Shown here: positions 1 through 8,412 of the stretch, one piece after another
Position numbering within the stretch: position 1 is the stretch's first letter
Layout: every line of letters begins with the position of its first letter
Notes under the pieces: model-generated
Seen by the model: only the letters and a program-made list of their open reading frames with translations
Database searches by the model: none
What the model was told of the DNA's origin: nothing
Program-made: the position numbers and the translations under genes
DNA from: an uncultured Tateyamaria sp.
Lineage (GTDB): Bacteria; Pseudomonadota; Alphaproteobacteria; Rhodobacterales; Rhodobacteraceae
Assembly: GCF_947504105.1 (NCBI RefSeq)
Contig: NZ_CANNGP010000003.1
Coordinates: forward strand, 1 to 64,000
DNA: 64,000 nucleotides
Direction of reading: 5' to 3'

Positions 1-281
1 CGATTGGCTGCTCGGAGACAGAGGCTATGACGCCGATTGGTTTAGAGAAGCATTGAAAGACAAAGGGATACGTCCCTACATCCCCGGTCGAAAGCAACGC
101 AAGACGACCGTGAAATACGATAAGCGTCGCTACAAACGCCGCAACCGGATCGAGATCATGTTCGGCAGACTGAAAGACTGGCGGCGGGTGGCAACGCGAT
201 ACGACAGATGCCCAAAGGTCTTCCTCTCAGCAATCGCACTCGCCGCAATCGTTACTTACTGGTTATGAGTCCTGAGCCTAG
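1..281 (+). mobile_element. Right end of an IS5-family insertion sequence (partial)
   Basis: The window opens inside an insertion sequence whose transposase reading frame runs to the stop at 266-268. The element appears to end close behind, around 270-281, because an interrupted host reading frame becomes open at 282. The junction contains CCTAGG; IS5-family elements often insert at CTAG or TA targets, which would fit but cannot be confirmed without the left end. The exact terminal inverted repeat was not determined. Confidence 0.75.
2..268 (+). CDS. IS5-family transposase, C-terminal part
   Basis: DDE transposase fragment that enters the window already in frame. The second catalytic aspartate lies in GDRGYDADWFREAL at the very start, and the catalytic glutamate lies in RNRIEIMFGRLKDWRR, followed by the family's usual VATRYDR and a hydrophobic C-terminus. 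These are hallmarks of the IS5 family, closest in style to the IS427 group, whose transposase is often made by frameshifting from two short frames. About 88 residues are visible; the N-terminal part and first aspartate lie outside the window. Whether the copy is active cannot be judged. Confidence 0.85.
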   Translation, partial: DWLLGDRGYDADWFREALKDKGIRPYIPGRKQRKTTVKYDKRRYKRRNRIEIMFGRLKDWRRVATRYDRCPKVFLSAIALAAIVTYWL

Positions 282-1211
282 GACCTCGGGTTCGCAGAGG
301 CGATTGCCACGGCCCGCCAATCCGGTGCCAAGCTGCAGATTAGCCATATTCAACCGAAATTCGGAGCCCCGGACTATGCAATGGATCACACGCTCGAGAT
401 GATTGAGCTGGCCCGTCGGCATGACGTAGACATTGCCTTTGACGTTATCCCGCACGACTGGAACCACACGTTGATGGCGGCAATCCTGCCCAAATGGGCA
501 CAGGCGGGATCCATCGACGATGTTCTGGCACGGCTGGCCGATCCAGAATGCCGGGAAAAGATCAAGGCCAACCCGCAACCTATGTGGCTGATTGTGAAGG
601 CCGAGAAATGGTCGGACATCATTCTACTCAATGCGACACACAACCAGGACATCGTCGGTGCTGACTTTGCCGAGATCGGACGGATGCGCAATTGTCACCC
701 CTATGACGCGGTGCTCGATATCCTTCTGGAAGAGGGTGAGAATCTGATGGCGTGCATGTGGTCCTCAAAGTCGTTCCGCAATTCCGATGTGGAACTGTGC
801 CTCGCGCAGCCAGAGTGTGCGGTAATATCGGACACTGTCACCATCGCGAACGAAGAGATTCTGAAAGACCATGTCGGTTCGCTTTCCGGATATGGTTGGG
901 CTGCGCGGTTCCTGCAGTATTACGTACGGGATCGACGCGCCCTCGGTTTGGGTGAGGGCATTGCCAAACTGACGTCCATTCCTGCAAATCGCCTGGGACT
1001 TAAAAATCGCGGTCGGCTGGCTGTTGGCTGTCAGGCGGATATTTGCGTGTTCGACAAGGCAAATATCACAAGCAATGCGACCCCTAAAAATCCACGCAGA
1101 TACGCCTCGGGCATCGTTCATGTTCTGGTGAACGGCCAGCTCTCGATGCTGAACGGATCCCGAACGTCTGTAAACGCAGGGCGGGTCGTTCGGGAGTTTG
1201 CAGCGCACTGA
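282..1211 (+). pseudogene. N-acyl-D-amino-acid deacylase (D-aminoacylase), 5' truncated by IS
   Basis: The reading frame is open from 282 directly after the IS end and continues to a stop at 1209-1211, about 309 residues. It lacks a start and the N-terminal half of a normal 480-540 residue amidohydrolase. The visible part begins DLGFAEAIATARQ and includes ISHIQPKFG, corresponding to the metal-ligand SHI/SHH strand of D-aminoacylases, and ends with the typical NRGRLAVGCQADICVFD that closes the TIM barrel and re-enters the beta-sandwich. Intact relatives remove N-acyl groups from D-amino acids or related amidated substrates. An ATG at 381 could start a shorter product, but that would lose the SHI strand. 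Most likely an inactivated gene. Confidence 0.8.
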
Positions 1212-1412
1212 GACCTCGTTCGCCCGAACTTTCGTTGAAGCTACTTGTGCCTTTTCAAGGCAATTTGAAGTTCGAAAACCCGTGCGAAGTGACCAAAAAT
1301 CCTTGCCCTGACGCCAGAACCACAACACGTTGTCTTTCGACTAGGTTGGTTGGCGATGGTCGCAGAGTATCCACTAATCATGGAACCCGCATTTGCTTCG
1401 CACCGTCCTATG

Positions 1413-2036
1413 TCAGACCAACCGCCCTGTCAGAATGCGCAATGCTGCAACTCCGAAAAACACGGCGAACACTGCTTCGAACCCACGTTTGGCACGGCTG
1501 TATGCACGCGTCATAAGAGCCGAAGAAAAGATCACGGCATAGCCGTGAAAGACAGTGAAGCTGAGCGTGCCTACGGCGAGAATGACGGTTATGAGTCCTG
1601 TAATGGGTGTCCCAGGCGGCACCCCGACAGAATAAAGCGCGCCAAAAAACAACACGGCCTTCGGGTTGGTCAGGTGCAAAGCCAACCCTTTGGCGTAGTG
1701 CCCCTTGATCGACCTCCTGGTAACGGGCGGCACCTTCAACGCCGCGCCCATCCAAGCAGACCGGGCCGATCTGATGGCAAGCCAACCCAGATACGCGGCC
1801 CCGAAATAGCGCACGATCTCGAACATCCACGCATTGGCCAACATGATTGCGCCCAAGCCAAAAGCGGCCAACACTGACCACGTAAACGATCCGGTCGTCA
1901 CGCCGGCGGCAACGGCCAGCCCGGCCCTGCGGCCGGACGCCATCGACGTTCCTGCTATCGTAAGCGTGGCTGGCCCGGGGCTTGCGCCCGCCAGAAGAGC
2001 AGCCAGCAAGATCAGCGGTAGATTGATATCAGTCAT
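1413..2036 (-). CDS. LysE/RhtB-family amino acid exporter
   Basis: A 207-residue inner-membrane protein with about six hydrophobic segments. The N-terminal SPGPATLTIAGTSMASGRRAGL is the LysE/RhtB signature (SPGP followed by a glycine-rich turn), and the conserved LTNPKAVLFFGALY sits in the middle. Family members export amino acids or derivatives by proton antiport; the substrate cannot be predicted from sequence. The gene stands alone, separated by about 60 bp from the plsY group and convergent with the D-aminoacylase remnant. Confidence 0.88.
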   Translation of the reverse strand: MTDINLPLILLAALLAGASPGPATLTIAGTSMASGRRAGLAVAAGVTTGSFTWSVLAAFGLGAIMLANAWMFEIVRYFGAAYLGWLAIRSARSAWMGAALKVPPVTRRSIKGHYAKGLALHLTNPKAVLFFGALYSVGVPPGTPITGLITVILAVGTLSFTVFHGYAVIFSSALMTRAYSRAKRGFEAVFAVFFGVAALRILTGRLV

Positions 2037-2093
2037 ACGGGCAGCCTATGCGCCTGGCACCACCGCGTCTACATCATCGCCTGATTAGACACT

Positions 2094-2366
2094 TTACACA
2101 TCACCACCCGGCGCCTCAATAACGAGCCGCTCGACGAACGAACGCACCTTGGCCTCCGGCATCTCGCAGGGTTTCAAACGTCCGCCCGGTCCGATGTCAT
2201 ACCAGTTCAGACTGATATAATCCGTTCCTCCCAGTTCTTCGGCCACCAGCTTGACGGATTTGCCGCCGGCAAAAAGCGACTTGGTTGCAACATATCGCCG
2301 CCCGCCAACCGTACCAAAGAATGTACCATCCGGCAGAGCGGCCAACGCCGTCGTGAAGTCGCTCAC
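2094..2366 (-). CDS. Conserved small hypothetical protein downstream of plsY
   Basis: A 90-residue soluble protein with no signal peptide or membrane segment. It contains GTVGGRRYVATKSLFAGGKSVKLVAEELGG and ends in acidic residues. Its ATG overlaps the plsY stop by four bases (ATGA), so it is almost certainly translated together with plsY. I do not recognise a domain with a known function. It is probably a beta-rich protein, a guess from alternating hydrophobic residues and glycines. Confidence 0.7.
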   Translation of the reverse strand: MSDFTTALAALPDGTFFGTVGGRRYVATKSLFAGGKSVKLVAEELGGTDYISLNWYDIGPGGRLKPCEMPEAKVRSFVERLVIEAPGGDV

Positions 2367-2977
2367 GCGCCTTTCTGACCGATTTTGGGTTCGGTACCAG
2401 CCTTGATGCGGCGAATGTTCTCGCGGTGCCGCCAGAAAATCAAAAGGGTCAGGACGATGCCCAGAAACAACCCCTCAGCCGCACCAAGAAACATCATCAG
2501 GAACGTGGATGACGCGGCAGCGACTAAAGCCCCCATAGATGAAATCCGCGACAGACCTGCCCCGACCAACCAGGCAACACAGGCGCCCAAACCCACAGGC
2601 CAATGCAGTGCAGTCAGCAGGCCAAGGAAGGTCGCAACGCCCTTGCCGCCTTTGAAGCCCAGCCAGATCGGATAACAATGTCCCAGCATCGCCGCGAGCC
2701 CGGCAAGTTGGGCGGTATCCTCTGCCCCCGTGATCGCGCGCGCAAGAAGTAACGCCACAGCGCCTTTACCTGCATCCAGCAACAGGGTCAGCCCTGCTGC
2801 CGTCTTGTTGCCTGTTCGCAAAACATTTGTCGCGCCGATGTTGCCGGACCCGATCTCGCGCAGGTTCCCAAGGTTCATCACCCGGGCCAAAATCATGCCG
2901 AAGGGGATCGATCCAAGGATGTAGCCAATCACCGCCCAAAGGGCGAGCGTTGCGTGTGTACTTTCAAGAATGGGCAT
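2363..2977 (-). CDS. plsY: Glycerol-3-phosphate acyltransferase PlsY
   Basis: A 204-residue polytopic membrane enzyme that acylates glycerol-3-phosphate using acyl-phosphate made by PlsX, the first step of phospholipid synthesis. All three PlsY motifs are visible: GSGNIGATNVLRTG near residue 42, GFKGGKGVATF near residue 108 and WRHRENIRRI near residue 181. The start overlaps the stop of the upstream dihydroorotase-like gene by one base (TGATG), and its stop overlaps the next gene, so three genes form one translationally coupled set. Confidence 0.95.
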   Translation of the reverse strand: MPILESTHATLALWAVIGYILGSIPFGMILARVMNLGNLREIGSGNIGATNVLRTGNKTAAGLTLLLDAGKGAVALLLARAITGAEDTAQLAGLAAMLGHCYPIWLGFKGGKGVATFLGLLTALHWPVGLGACVAWLVGAGLSRISSMGALVAAASSTFLMMFLGAAEGLFLGIVLTLLIFWRHRENIRRIKAGTEPKIGQKGA

Positions 2978-4281
2978 CAGTCTCTTTTATATACGGATTG
3001 TCCAGCGACAAAGGTTTCCAAAACCTTACCCTGCATCCGGGCCCCGTCAAATGGGGTGTTGCGCGATTTCGAATGCAGTGTTGCCCGATCCATCACAAAC
3101 GGGGCATGCGGGTCGAACAGGACAAGGTCGGCGGGCGCGCCAACAGACAAGCGTCCGGAATCGAGACTTAGCCTTTTTGCCGGATTCAGGGACATGGCGC
3201 GCCAAAGCGTGGGCAGATCAATCTGGTCAGCGTGGAACAAGCGCATGGCGGCCGGCAGCAAGGTCTCAAGCGCCACCGCTCCGGACGCGGCAGCTTCGAA
3301 AGGCAATCGCTTGCTTTCTTCGTCTTGTGGGGTGTGCATCGAACTGATGATGTCGATCAGGCCGGTCCGCACGGCTTCGGCCACAGCAATCCGATCCTCC
3401 TCGTCCCGCAACGGCGGCTTGATCTTGAAGAAGGTGCGGTAGTCAGCAATGTCCAACGCGTTCAGCGTCAGGTGGTGAATAGACGTACCGGCCGTGATAT
3501 CGAACCCATTGCTTTTGGCGCGCTCGAGCGGAGGAAGCGCGCGGGAAACAGTGATCTGGTCGGCGTGATAGCGCACGCCTGTCATCTCGACCATGGCGAT
3601 ATCGCGATCCAGCCCCATCCGTTCTGCCATGGGAGATACTGTGGGCAGGCCCCGAAGCGAGGCAAATTTGCCCGACGTGGCCGCAGCACCCGCACTCAGC
3701 CCGGGATCCTGGGGATGCCCCAGCACCAGAGCGCCCAAAGACCGGGCATAAGCCAGAGCACGGGCAAAAACCTTGCTGTCAGTCACCACATGATCGCATT
3801 CTGTAAAAGCGACAGCACCCGCATCCAGCAGAAACCCGATCTCGGTCATCTCGCGCCCCCGCCGTCCTTTGGTCAGGGCCGCCATGGGCAGCACGTTGAC
3901 CGGTGCGGCTTCGCGGGCGCGGCGGATCACAAATTCCAGGGTCTCGGGATTGTCGATCACCGGGTCGGTGTCGGGTCGTGTCACCATGGTGGTCACCCCA
4001 CCTGCCGCCGCCGCAAGCCCTGCGGACCCAAAGCTTTCCTTGTGCCGCTCGCCAGGCTCACAAACCTTGACCCCGATATCCACGATACCAGGAGCGAGAT
4101 GCTTGCGTTGGCAATCAACGATCCGAGCAAAGTTCGCGCCCGCGACTTCTTCGTCCTTCAGGTCAGAGGCCTGCGGTCGAGTCTCCGCAATCCTTCCATT
4201 CCGCACGATGAGCGCACCTGTCGTGACAGTGCCCGCCTCTGGATCCACCAGCTTGGCGTTTTTGAACAGGATATCTGTCAT
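2977..4281 (-). CDS. pyrC: Dihydroorotase-like protein (PyrC homologue lacking metal ligands)
   Basis: A 434-residue amidohydrolase-fold protein of the class I dihydroorotase family. Active enzymes carry HxH in D(x)HVHLREPG and an Asp in the TDHAPH segment. Here the first motif reads DIGVKVCEPGERHKE near residue 66, with both histidines replaced, and the second reads SSMHTPQDEESK near residue 313, without the aspartate. The family's VTTMVTRPDTDPVIDN loop is still recognisable. This pattern matches the inactive 'PyrX' dihydroorotases known to act as structural partners of aspartate carbamoyltransferase (PyrB). No pyrB gene adjoins it here; the upstream neighbour is a 284-bp gap and gshA. It is co-translated with plsY. 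Database annotation as plain dihydroorotase would probably be wrong about activity. Confidence 0.85.
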   Translation of the reverse strand: MTDILFKNAKLVDPEAGTVTTGALIVRNGRIAETRPQASDLKDEEVAGANFARIVDCQRKHLAPGIVDIGVKVCEPGERHKESFGSAGLAAAAGGVTTMVTRPDTDPVIDNPETLEFVIRRAREAAPVNVLPMAALTKGRRGREMTEIGFLLDAGAVAFTECDHVVTDSKVFARALAYARSLGALVLGHPQDPGLSAGAAATSGKFASLRGLPTVSPMAERMGLDRDIAMVEMTGVRYHADQITVSRALPPLERAKSNGFDITAGTSIHHLTLNALDIADYRTFFKIKPPLRDEEDRIAVAEAVRTGLIDIISSMHTPQDEESKRLPFEAAASGAVALETLLPAAMRLFHADQIDLPTLWRAMSLNPAKRLSLDSGRLSVGAPADLVLFDPHAPFVMDRATLHSKSRNTPFDGARMQGKVLETFVAGQSVYKRD

Positions 4282-4477
4282 ACGGCGCCTTTCGTGTCAC
4301 AGTGCGCAACCATGTGGATGGCGCCCCAGCGCGAATTAAAACGGGGGAAGTCGATCATGACACTCCTAAACCGGAACCCGGACCGCCTTGTCGGGCAAAG
4401 TAGCCGTTTTGTCCAGAGATGCACGGGAAGCGAATGTCGTAATGCTCAACCGTGACTTTTGGCTACCGTAGATCCCC

Positions 4478-4503
4478 GAGCACGCCGCCCACGCGGCATG
4501 CTC
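4478..4503. repeat. Strong inverted repeat between pyrC-like gene and gshA
   Basis: Two 11-base arms, GAGCACGCCGC and GCGGCATGCTC, flank a CCAC loop, with one wobble-type mismatch. It lies in the 284-bp gap downstream of gshA and upstream of the pyrC-like gene. No T-run follows on either strand, so it is not a classical intrinsic terminator. It could be an mRNA-stabilising or Rho-associated hairpin for gshA. The rest of the gap shows no convincing gene. Confidence 0.5.
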
Positions 4504-4565
4504 AGAGCTGGCCGCCAAACAAGCGACAAGCCTGCATACGCAGCAGGCCCGCCGGCGCAATGCAA

Positions 4566-5936
4566 TCAGTAGGAGTAGTCCGCGAATACCCGGCTGATGT
4601 CACCGTTCCAATCACCATGGTATCGGTCAAGCAACTCGTCAGCGGGCGCCTTGCCTGTCTCAACGCTTTCCTGCAGCGCATTGAGGAAGTGGGTTTCATC
4701 CGGGATCAGCCCACCGGCCCCCGGGCGCGCCCGTGCCTTCAGCCCCGCACGCGAGATCGCAACCGCTTCGCGCGCGAGGTCGTGCATCTTGACCCCGTTC
4801 ACTTCTGCCTGCAATCCATCCACCGACGCCGCAACACGCAAGCCTTCCCGTGTTTCAGCATCGAGTCCTTTGACCAAATCCCATGCAGCATCCAGCGCCG
4901 TCTGGTCATAGGTCAGCCCGACCCAGAATGCGGGTAACGCGCACAAGCGTCGCCAAGGGCCGCCGTCAGCCCCTCGCATTTCTATGAATTTCTTAACCCG
5001 TGCTTCGGGGAAGGCCGTCGTCAGGTGATCGGCCCAGTCGCTTAACATGGGCGTCTCGCCCGGCAACGCCGGCAGCTTGCCCTTCAGAAAGTCACGAAAT
5101 GACTGCCCCAGCGCATCGATGTATTTTCCATCGCGGTAGACGAAGTACATCGGCACATCGAGCGCATATTCGACCCAACGCTCAAAACCGAAACCCTCTT
5201 CAAAGACAAAGGGGATCATGCCGGTGCGGGCAGAATCAAGATCACGCCAGACGCGGCTGCGCCAGGATTTGTGGCCATTCAGCTTGCCTTCGAAGAAAGG
5301 CGAGTTGGCAAAGAGCGCCACGGCCACGGGCTGCAGCGCCACGGCCACGCGCATCTTCTGCACCATGTCCGCCTCGGACCCAAAGTCGAGGTTCACCTGC
5401 ACGGTGCAGGTACGCCGCATCATTGTTCGGCCCATGGTGCCAACCTTGCCCATATAGGCATCCATCAGCTTGTAGCGGCCCTTGGGCATCAACGGCATCT
5501 CTTCATGAGTCCAGATGGGTGCCGCGCCAAGGCCAATGAAGCCAACGCCGATCTCGTTCGCGATGTCCATAACCTCGCTCAGATGCTGGTTCACCTCATC
5601 ACAGGTTTCGTGGATGGTTTCGAGGGGCGCGCCGGACAGCTCAAGTGCACCGCCCGGTTCAAGCGAGATATTTGCCCCATCCTTTTCCAACCCAATTAGC
5701 TTGCCACCCTCGCGGAGCTCCGCCCAGTTGTGGCGATCGCGCAGAGCGCTCAGCACCGCCTCGATCGACCGCATCCCTTCATAGGGCAGCGGCTTGAGCG
5801 TATCACGGCAGTAGCCGAACTTCTCATGCTCGGTGCCGATGCGCCAGTCTGCCTTGGGCTTGCATCCATCCGCCAGGTATTGCGCCAGCTGCTCGTGATG
5901 TTCGATTGGCCCGCCGCCGGATTGAGGGATGGACAT
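4566..5936 (-). CDS. gshA: Glutamate-cysteine ligase, plant/alphaproteobacterial type
   Basis: A 456-residue cytosolic enzyme that joins L-glutamate and L-cysteine using ATP, the first and rate-limiting step of glutathione synthesis. It begins MSIPQSGGGPIEHHEQL and soon shows WRIGTEHEKFGY, the glutamate-binding/metal region of the GCS2 family. MRRTCTVQVNLDFGSEADM and LFANSPFFEGK are further family signatures. Length matches the roughly 450-460 residues of the plant-type enzyme rather than the 510-520 of the Escherichia coli type. It lies downstream of rsmE and a membrane protein on the same strand. Confidence 0.95.
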   Translation of the reverse strand: MSIPQSGGGPIEHHEQLAQYLADGCKPKADWRIGTEHEKFGYCRDTLKPLPYEGMRSIEAVLSALRDRHNWAELREGGKLIGLEKDGANISLEPGGALELSGAPLETIHETCDEVNQHLSEVMDIANEIGVGFIGLGAAPIWTHEEMPLMPKGRYKLMDAYMGKVGTMGRTMMRRTCTVQVNLDFGSEADMVQKMRVAVALQPVAVALFANSPFFEGKLNGHKSWRSRVWRDLDSARTGMIPFVFEEGFGFERWVEYALDVPMYFVYRDGKYIDALGQSFRDFLKGKLPALPGETPMLSDWADHLTTAFPEARVKKFIEMRGADGGPWRRLCALPAFWVGLTYDQTALDAAWDLVKGLDAETREGLRVAASVDGLQAEVNGVKMHDLAREAVAISRAGLKARARPGAGGLIPDETHFLNALQESVETGKAPADELLDRYHGDWNGDISRVFADYSY

Positions 5937-6072
5937 AGGGCGCTCCGCTTTATCTTTGCCTAAGGCTGCAAGGGATGGGGCGAATTGGCGGAGGTGTCAA
6001 TGCGCTGGGAACGTGCATTAGGTCACGGGGGCGTGCGCATCCGTGCGCAGTCAGCCACGGCGCGCCCATCAA

Positions 6073-6633
6073 TCACGCCCGGCCGCGCGGCTCCATTTGC
6101 GCAAGTATCGGCGCACTACGTTCCCAAATCAGCACTGACGTGTCGGGACCGGCACGCAACTGCGCCAGCATCCGTTCAGTTTTTAGCCCTGGTAGGGCAG
6201 CGAAGGCATCAAACAACGCGTCAGCTCCATCCGCATCCACTGGAATCATCAGCGGCGGGTGATGGGGCTGGTCGAGCCGCCAATGCGCCGGGGTCTGTGC
6301 ACCGTCCAAAGTCAGGCGTTGCACCTCGCGCATCGAGACCGATCCCCCAGAAAGCGGGCCGAAATAGGTCACCTCGCCCTCGTCCACCTGCACGGTGCCA
6401 AGGCCACCGCCCGCGCCCCGAAAGCGCCCGCGTTGCAGGCCCACCATGATCAACGCGCCCGCGCCCACAAGCATGACAGGGGCAATATATCCCAACACAC
6501 CGCGCGCTTGCGCCAACCACCAGAGGGCGAGGATGGCCAGTGCGATACCCGCCAGAACTTCGCGCCAACGCCAGAGCACGGCTTTTGCTTCAGGTCGAAA
6601 GAACATGTACTGCTTCCCTTTCGCCAGGGGCAA
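6073..6633 (-). CDS. Conserved membrane protein with a PH-like cytosolic part
   Basis: Up to 186 residues; an ATG at 6603 (MFFRPEAKAVLWRW) is an equally good or better start and would give 176. Two hydrophobic helices (VLAGIALAILALWWLA and GYIAPVMLVGAGALIMVGL) sit near the N-terminus. The soluble part holds VQVDEGEVTYFGPLSGGSVSMREVQRLTL, the strand pattern of bacterial PH-like domains. It is located between rsmE and gshA in the same orientation. Function is unknown. Confidence 0.75.
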   Translation of the reverse strand: MPLAKGKQYMFFRPEAKAVLWRWREVLAGIALAILALWWLAQARGVLGYIAPVMLVGAGALIMVGLQRGRFRGAGGGLGTVQVDEGEVTYFGPLSGGSVSMREVQRLTLDGAQTPAHWRLDQPHHPPLMIPVDADGADALFDAFAALPGLKTERMLAQLRAGPDTSVLIWERSAPILAQMEPRGRA

Positions 6634-6648
6634 AGATACTTGGTGTTG

Positions 6649-7374
6649 TCACCGCCAATCCCCCAATTGCTGTTGCCACACAGTCAACGCCGTCACGGCC
6701 GCGGTATCTGCGCGCAAAATGCGCGGCCCCAGTTGCACCGCGTGGGCGTGATCCAACGCGTGCAGGCGGGTGCGTTCCTTCTCAGAAAATCCGCCCTCAG
6801 GCCCGATCAGGATCGCCCAAGGGCCCGGAATGTCCGGTAGGGCGGAGGTGTCCTCCGCCCCCGCCAGAGCCTCGTCACAGAACATGATCTGCCTGTCACC
6901 AAGGTCCGCCAGAACGCGATCAAGCCGTGCCATATCCGCGACCTCGGGCACATAAGTTCCGCCGCATTGTTCCGCCGCCTCGACAGCATGGGCCTGCAAG
7001 CGGTCACGCTGTACACGGCCCGCATTCGTGAACTCGGTCTGAACCGGCACGATGCGCCGAGCACCCATCTCTGCCGCCTTTTCGACGATGAAGTCAGTGC
7101 GCGCCTTCTTGATCGGCGCAAAGATCAACCACAGGTCCGGGGGCATTTGCAACGGTCGGGTCCGCGCCTCGCACAAAAGCGCGCCGCCGCGCTTACCCGC
7201 CTCAACCACCCTGGCCCGCCATTCGCCATCCTGCCCGTTGAACAGCAAAACCGCCGCCCCCACAGTCAGGCGCATCACGCCAAAAAGATAATGGGCTTGG
7301 TCCCGCGACAGTGGAACCGATTGCCCCTGCCCCAAGGCGTGCTCTAAATAAAGGCGGATCTTTGCGTCACTCAT
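6649..7374 (-). CDS. rsmE: 16S rRNA (uracil-1498-N3)-methyltransferase RsmE
   Basis: A 241-residue SPOUT methyltransferase that methylates U1498 of 16S rRNA using S-adenosylmethionine. The SAM-binding trefoil knot is shown by AILIGPEGGFSEKE near residue 180 and LGPRILRADTAAVTAL close to the C-terminus, both diagnostic. An N-terminal PUA-like region precedes it. It is divergent from ubiA, whose start lies only 12 bp away, so both promoters must lie inside or overlap the neighbouring coding regions. Confidence 0.94.
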   Translation of the reverse strand: MSDAKIRLYLEHALGQGQSVPLSRDQAHYLFGVMRLTVGAAVLLFNGQDGEWRARVVEAGKRGGALLCEARTRPLQMPPDLWLIFAPIKKARTDFIVEKAAEMGARRIVPVQTEFTNAGRVQRDRLQAHAVEAAEQCGGTYVPEVADMARLDRVLADLGDRQIMFCDEALAGAEDTSALPDIPGPWAILIGPEGGFSEKERTRLHALDHAHAVQLGPRILRADTAAVTALTVWQQQLGDWR

Positions 7375-7386
7375 GGACCTCTACAT

Positions 7387-8349
7387 ATGACCAACTCGCA
7401 GCCATCACCAGACGGGCAAGTCGCCGACGCTGTATCCGACAACTGGGTGGATACGCTGGCACCTGTATGGAGCCGCCCCTACCTGCGCCTGAGCCGCGCA
7501 GATCGGCCCATCGGGACATGGTTGCTGTTGCTGCCCTGCCTGTGGGGGCTGACGCTTGCAATGCTCCACGATCAAACCCCGCGCTGGGAAGATGCATGGA
7601 TCGCATTTGGCTGCGCTTTGGGGGCCTGGTTGATGCGTGGGGCAGGATGCACATGGAACGATATCACCGACCGCGATTTCGACGGACAGGTCGAGCGCAC
7701 GCGGTCGCGCCCCATCCCGTCGGGTCAGGTCACTGTGCGCGGTGCAGTGATCTGGATGTGCCTACAATCACTGATCGCCCTTGGCATCCTGCTGACCTTC
7801 AACACCGCGGCCATTCTGCTTGGCATACTCGCGTTGGTACCCGTCGCGGTCTATCCGTTCGCGAAACGGTTCACCTGGTGGCCACAGGTCTTTCTTGGGC
7901 TTGCATTCAACTGGGGCACTCTGCTGGCCTGGACCGCCCATACAGGACAAGTGGAGGCGCCTGCCGTGGTCCTGTACCTCGCGGGGATTGCTTGGACACT
8001 GTTTTATGACACGATCTATGCCCATCAGGACACCGAAGATGACGCCCTAATCGGTGTCAAATCCACCGCGCGCCTGTTTGGCGAAAAAACGGCTCCGTGG
8101 CTGCGTCGCTTCCTGATGGCCACCGTGGGTCTGATGGGGATCGCAGTGATCTTTGCCGCCGTGGACGCAGCGAATATGCTGGCAATGGTGCTTGCCCTGG
8201 GCGGCCCATGGGCCATGGGGTGGCACATGGCATGGCAGTTGCGCGGCCTTGATATCGAGGACCCAGCCAAGTGCCTGCAGCTTTTCCGGGCCAACCGAGA
8301 CACGGGCGCGATTCCGCTGGTCTTTTTCTGCGCTGCACTTCTGGTATGA
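7387..8349 (+). CDS. ubiA: 4-hydroxybenzoate polyprenyltransferase UbiA
   Basis: A 320-residue integral membrane prenyltransferase that attaches the polyprenyl tail to 4-hydroxybenzoate in ubiquinone synthesis. Two aspartate-rich motifs that bind magnesium-diphosphate are present: NDITDRDFDGQVERTRSRP near residue 97 and DTIYAHQDTEDD near residue 208. There are eight or nine hydrophobic segments. About 30 extra N-terminal residues precede the usual RADRPIGTWLLLLPCLWG opening. It is followed after 63 bp by an OmpA-like gene. Confidence 0.94.
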   Translation: MTNSQPSPDGQVADAVSDNWVDTLAPVWSRPYLRLSRADRPIGTWLLLLPCLWGLTLAMLHDQTPRWEDAWIAFGCALGAWLMRGAGCTWNDITDRDFDGQVERTRSRPIPSGQVTVRGAVIWMCLQSLIALGILLTFNTAAILLGILALVPVAVYPFAKRFTWWPQVFLGLAFNWGTLLAWTAHTGQVEAPAVVLYLAGIAWTLFYDTIYAHQDTEDDALIGVKSTARLFGEKTAPWLRRFLMATVGLMGIAVIFAAVDAANMLAMVLALGGPWAMGWHMAWQLRGLDIEDPAKCLQLFRANRDTGAIPLVFFCAALLV

Positions 8350-8412
8350 TTGAACCCCCGGTCCAAGCCGCGTAGACCGGACCGCGCCACTGACCTGAGA
8401 AAAGGTTTGCCG

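Noticed and set aside
4366-4560. 64-codon minus-strand frame in the gap between gshA and the pyrC-like gene, considered as a pyrB remnant
   Set aside because: The translation has no aspartate carbamoyltransferase motif (no STRT or similar) and lacks a proper start context.
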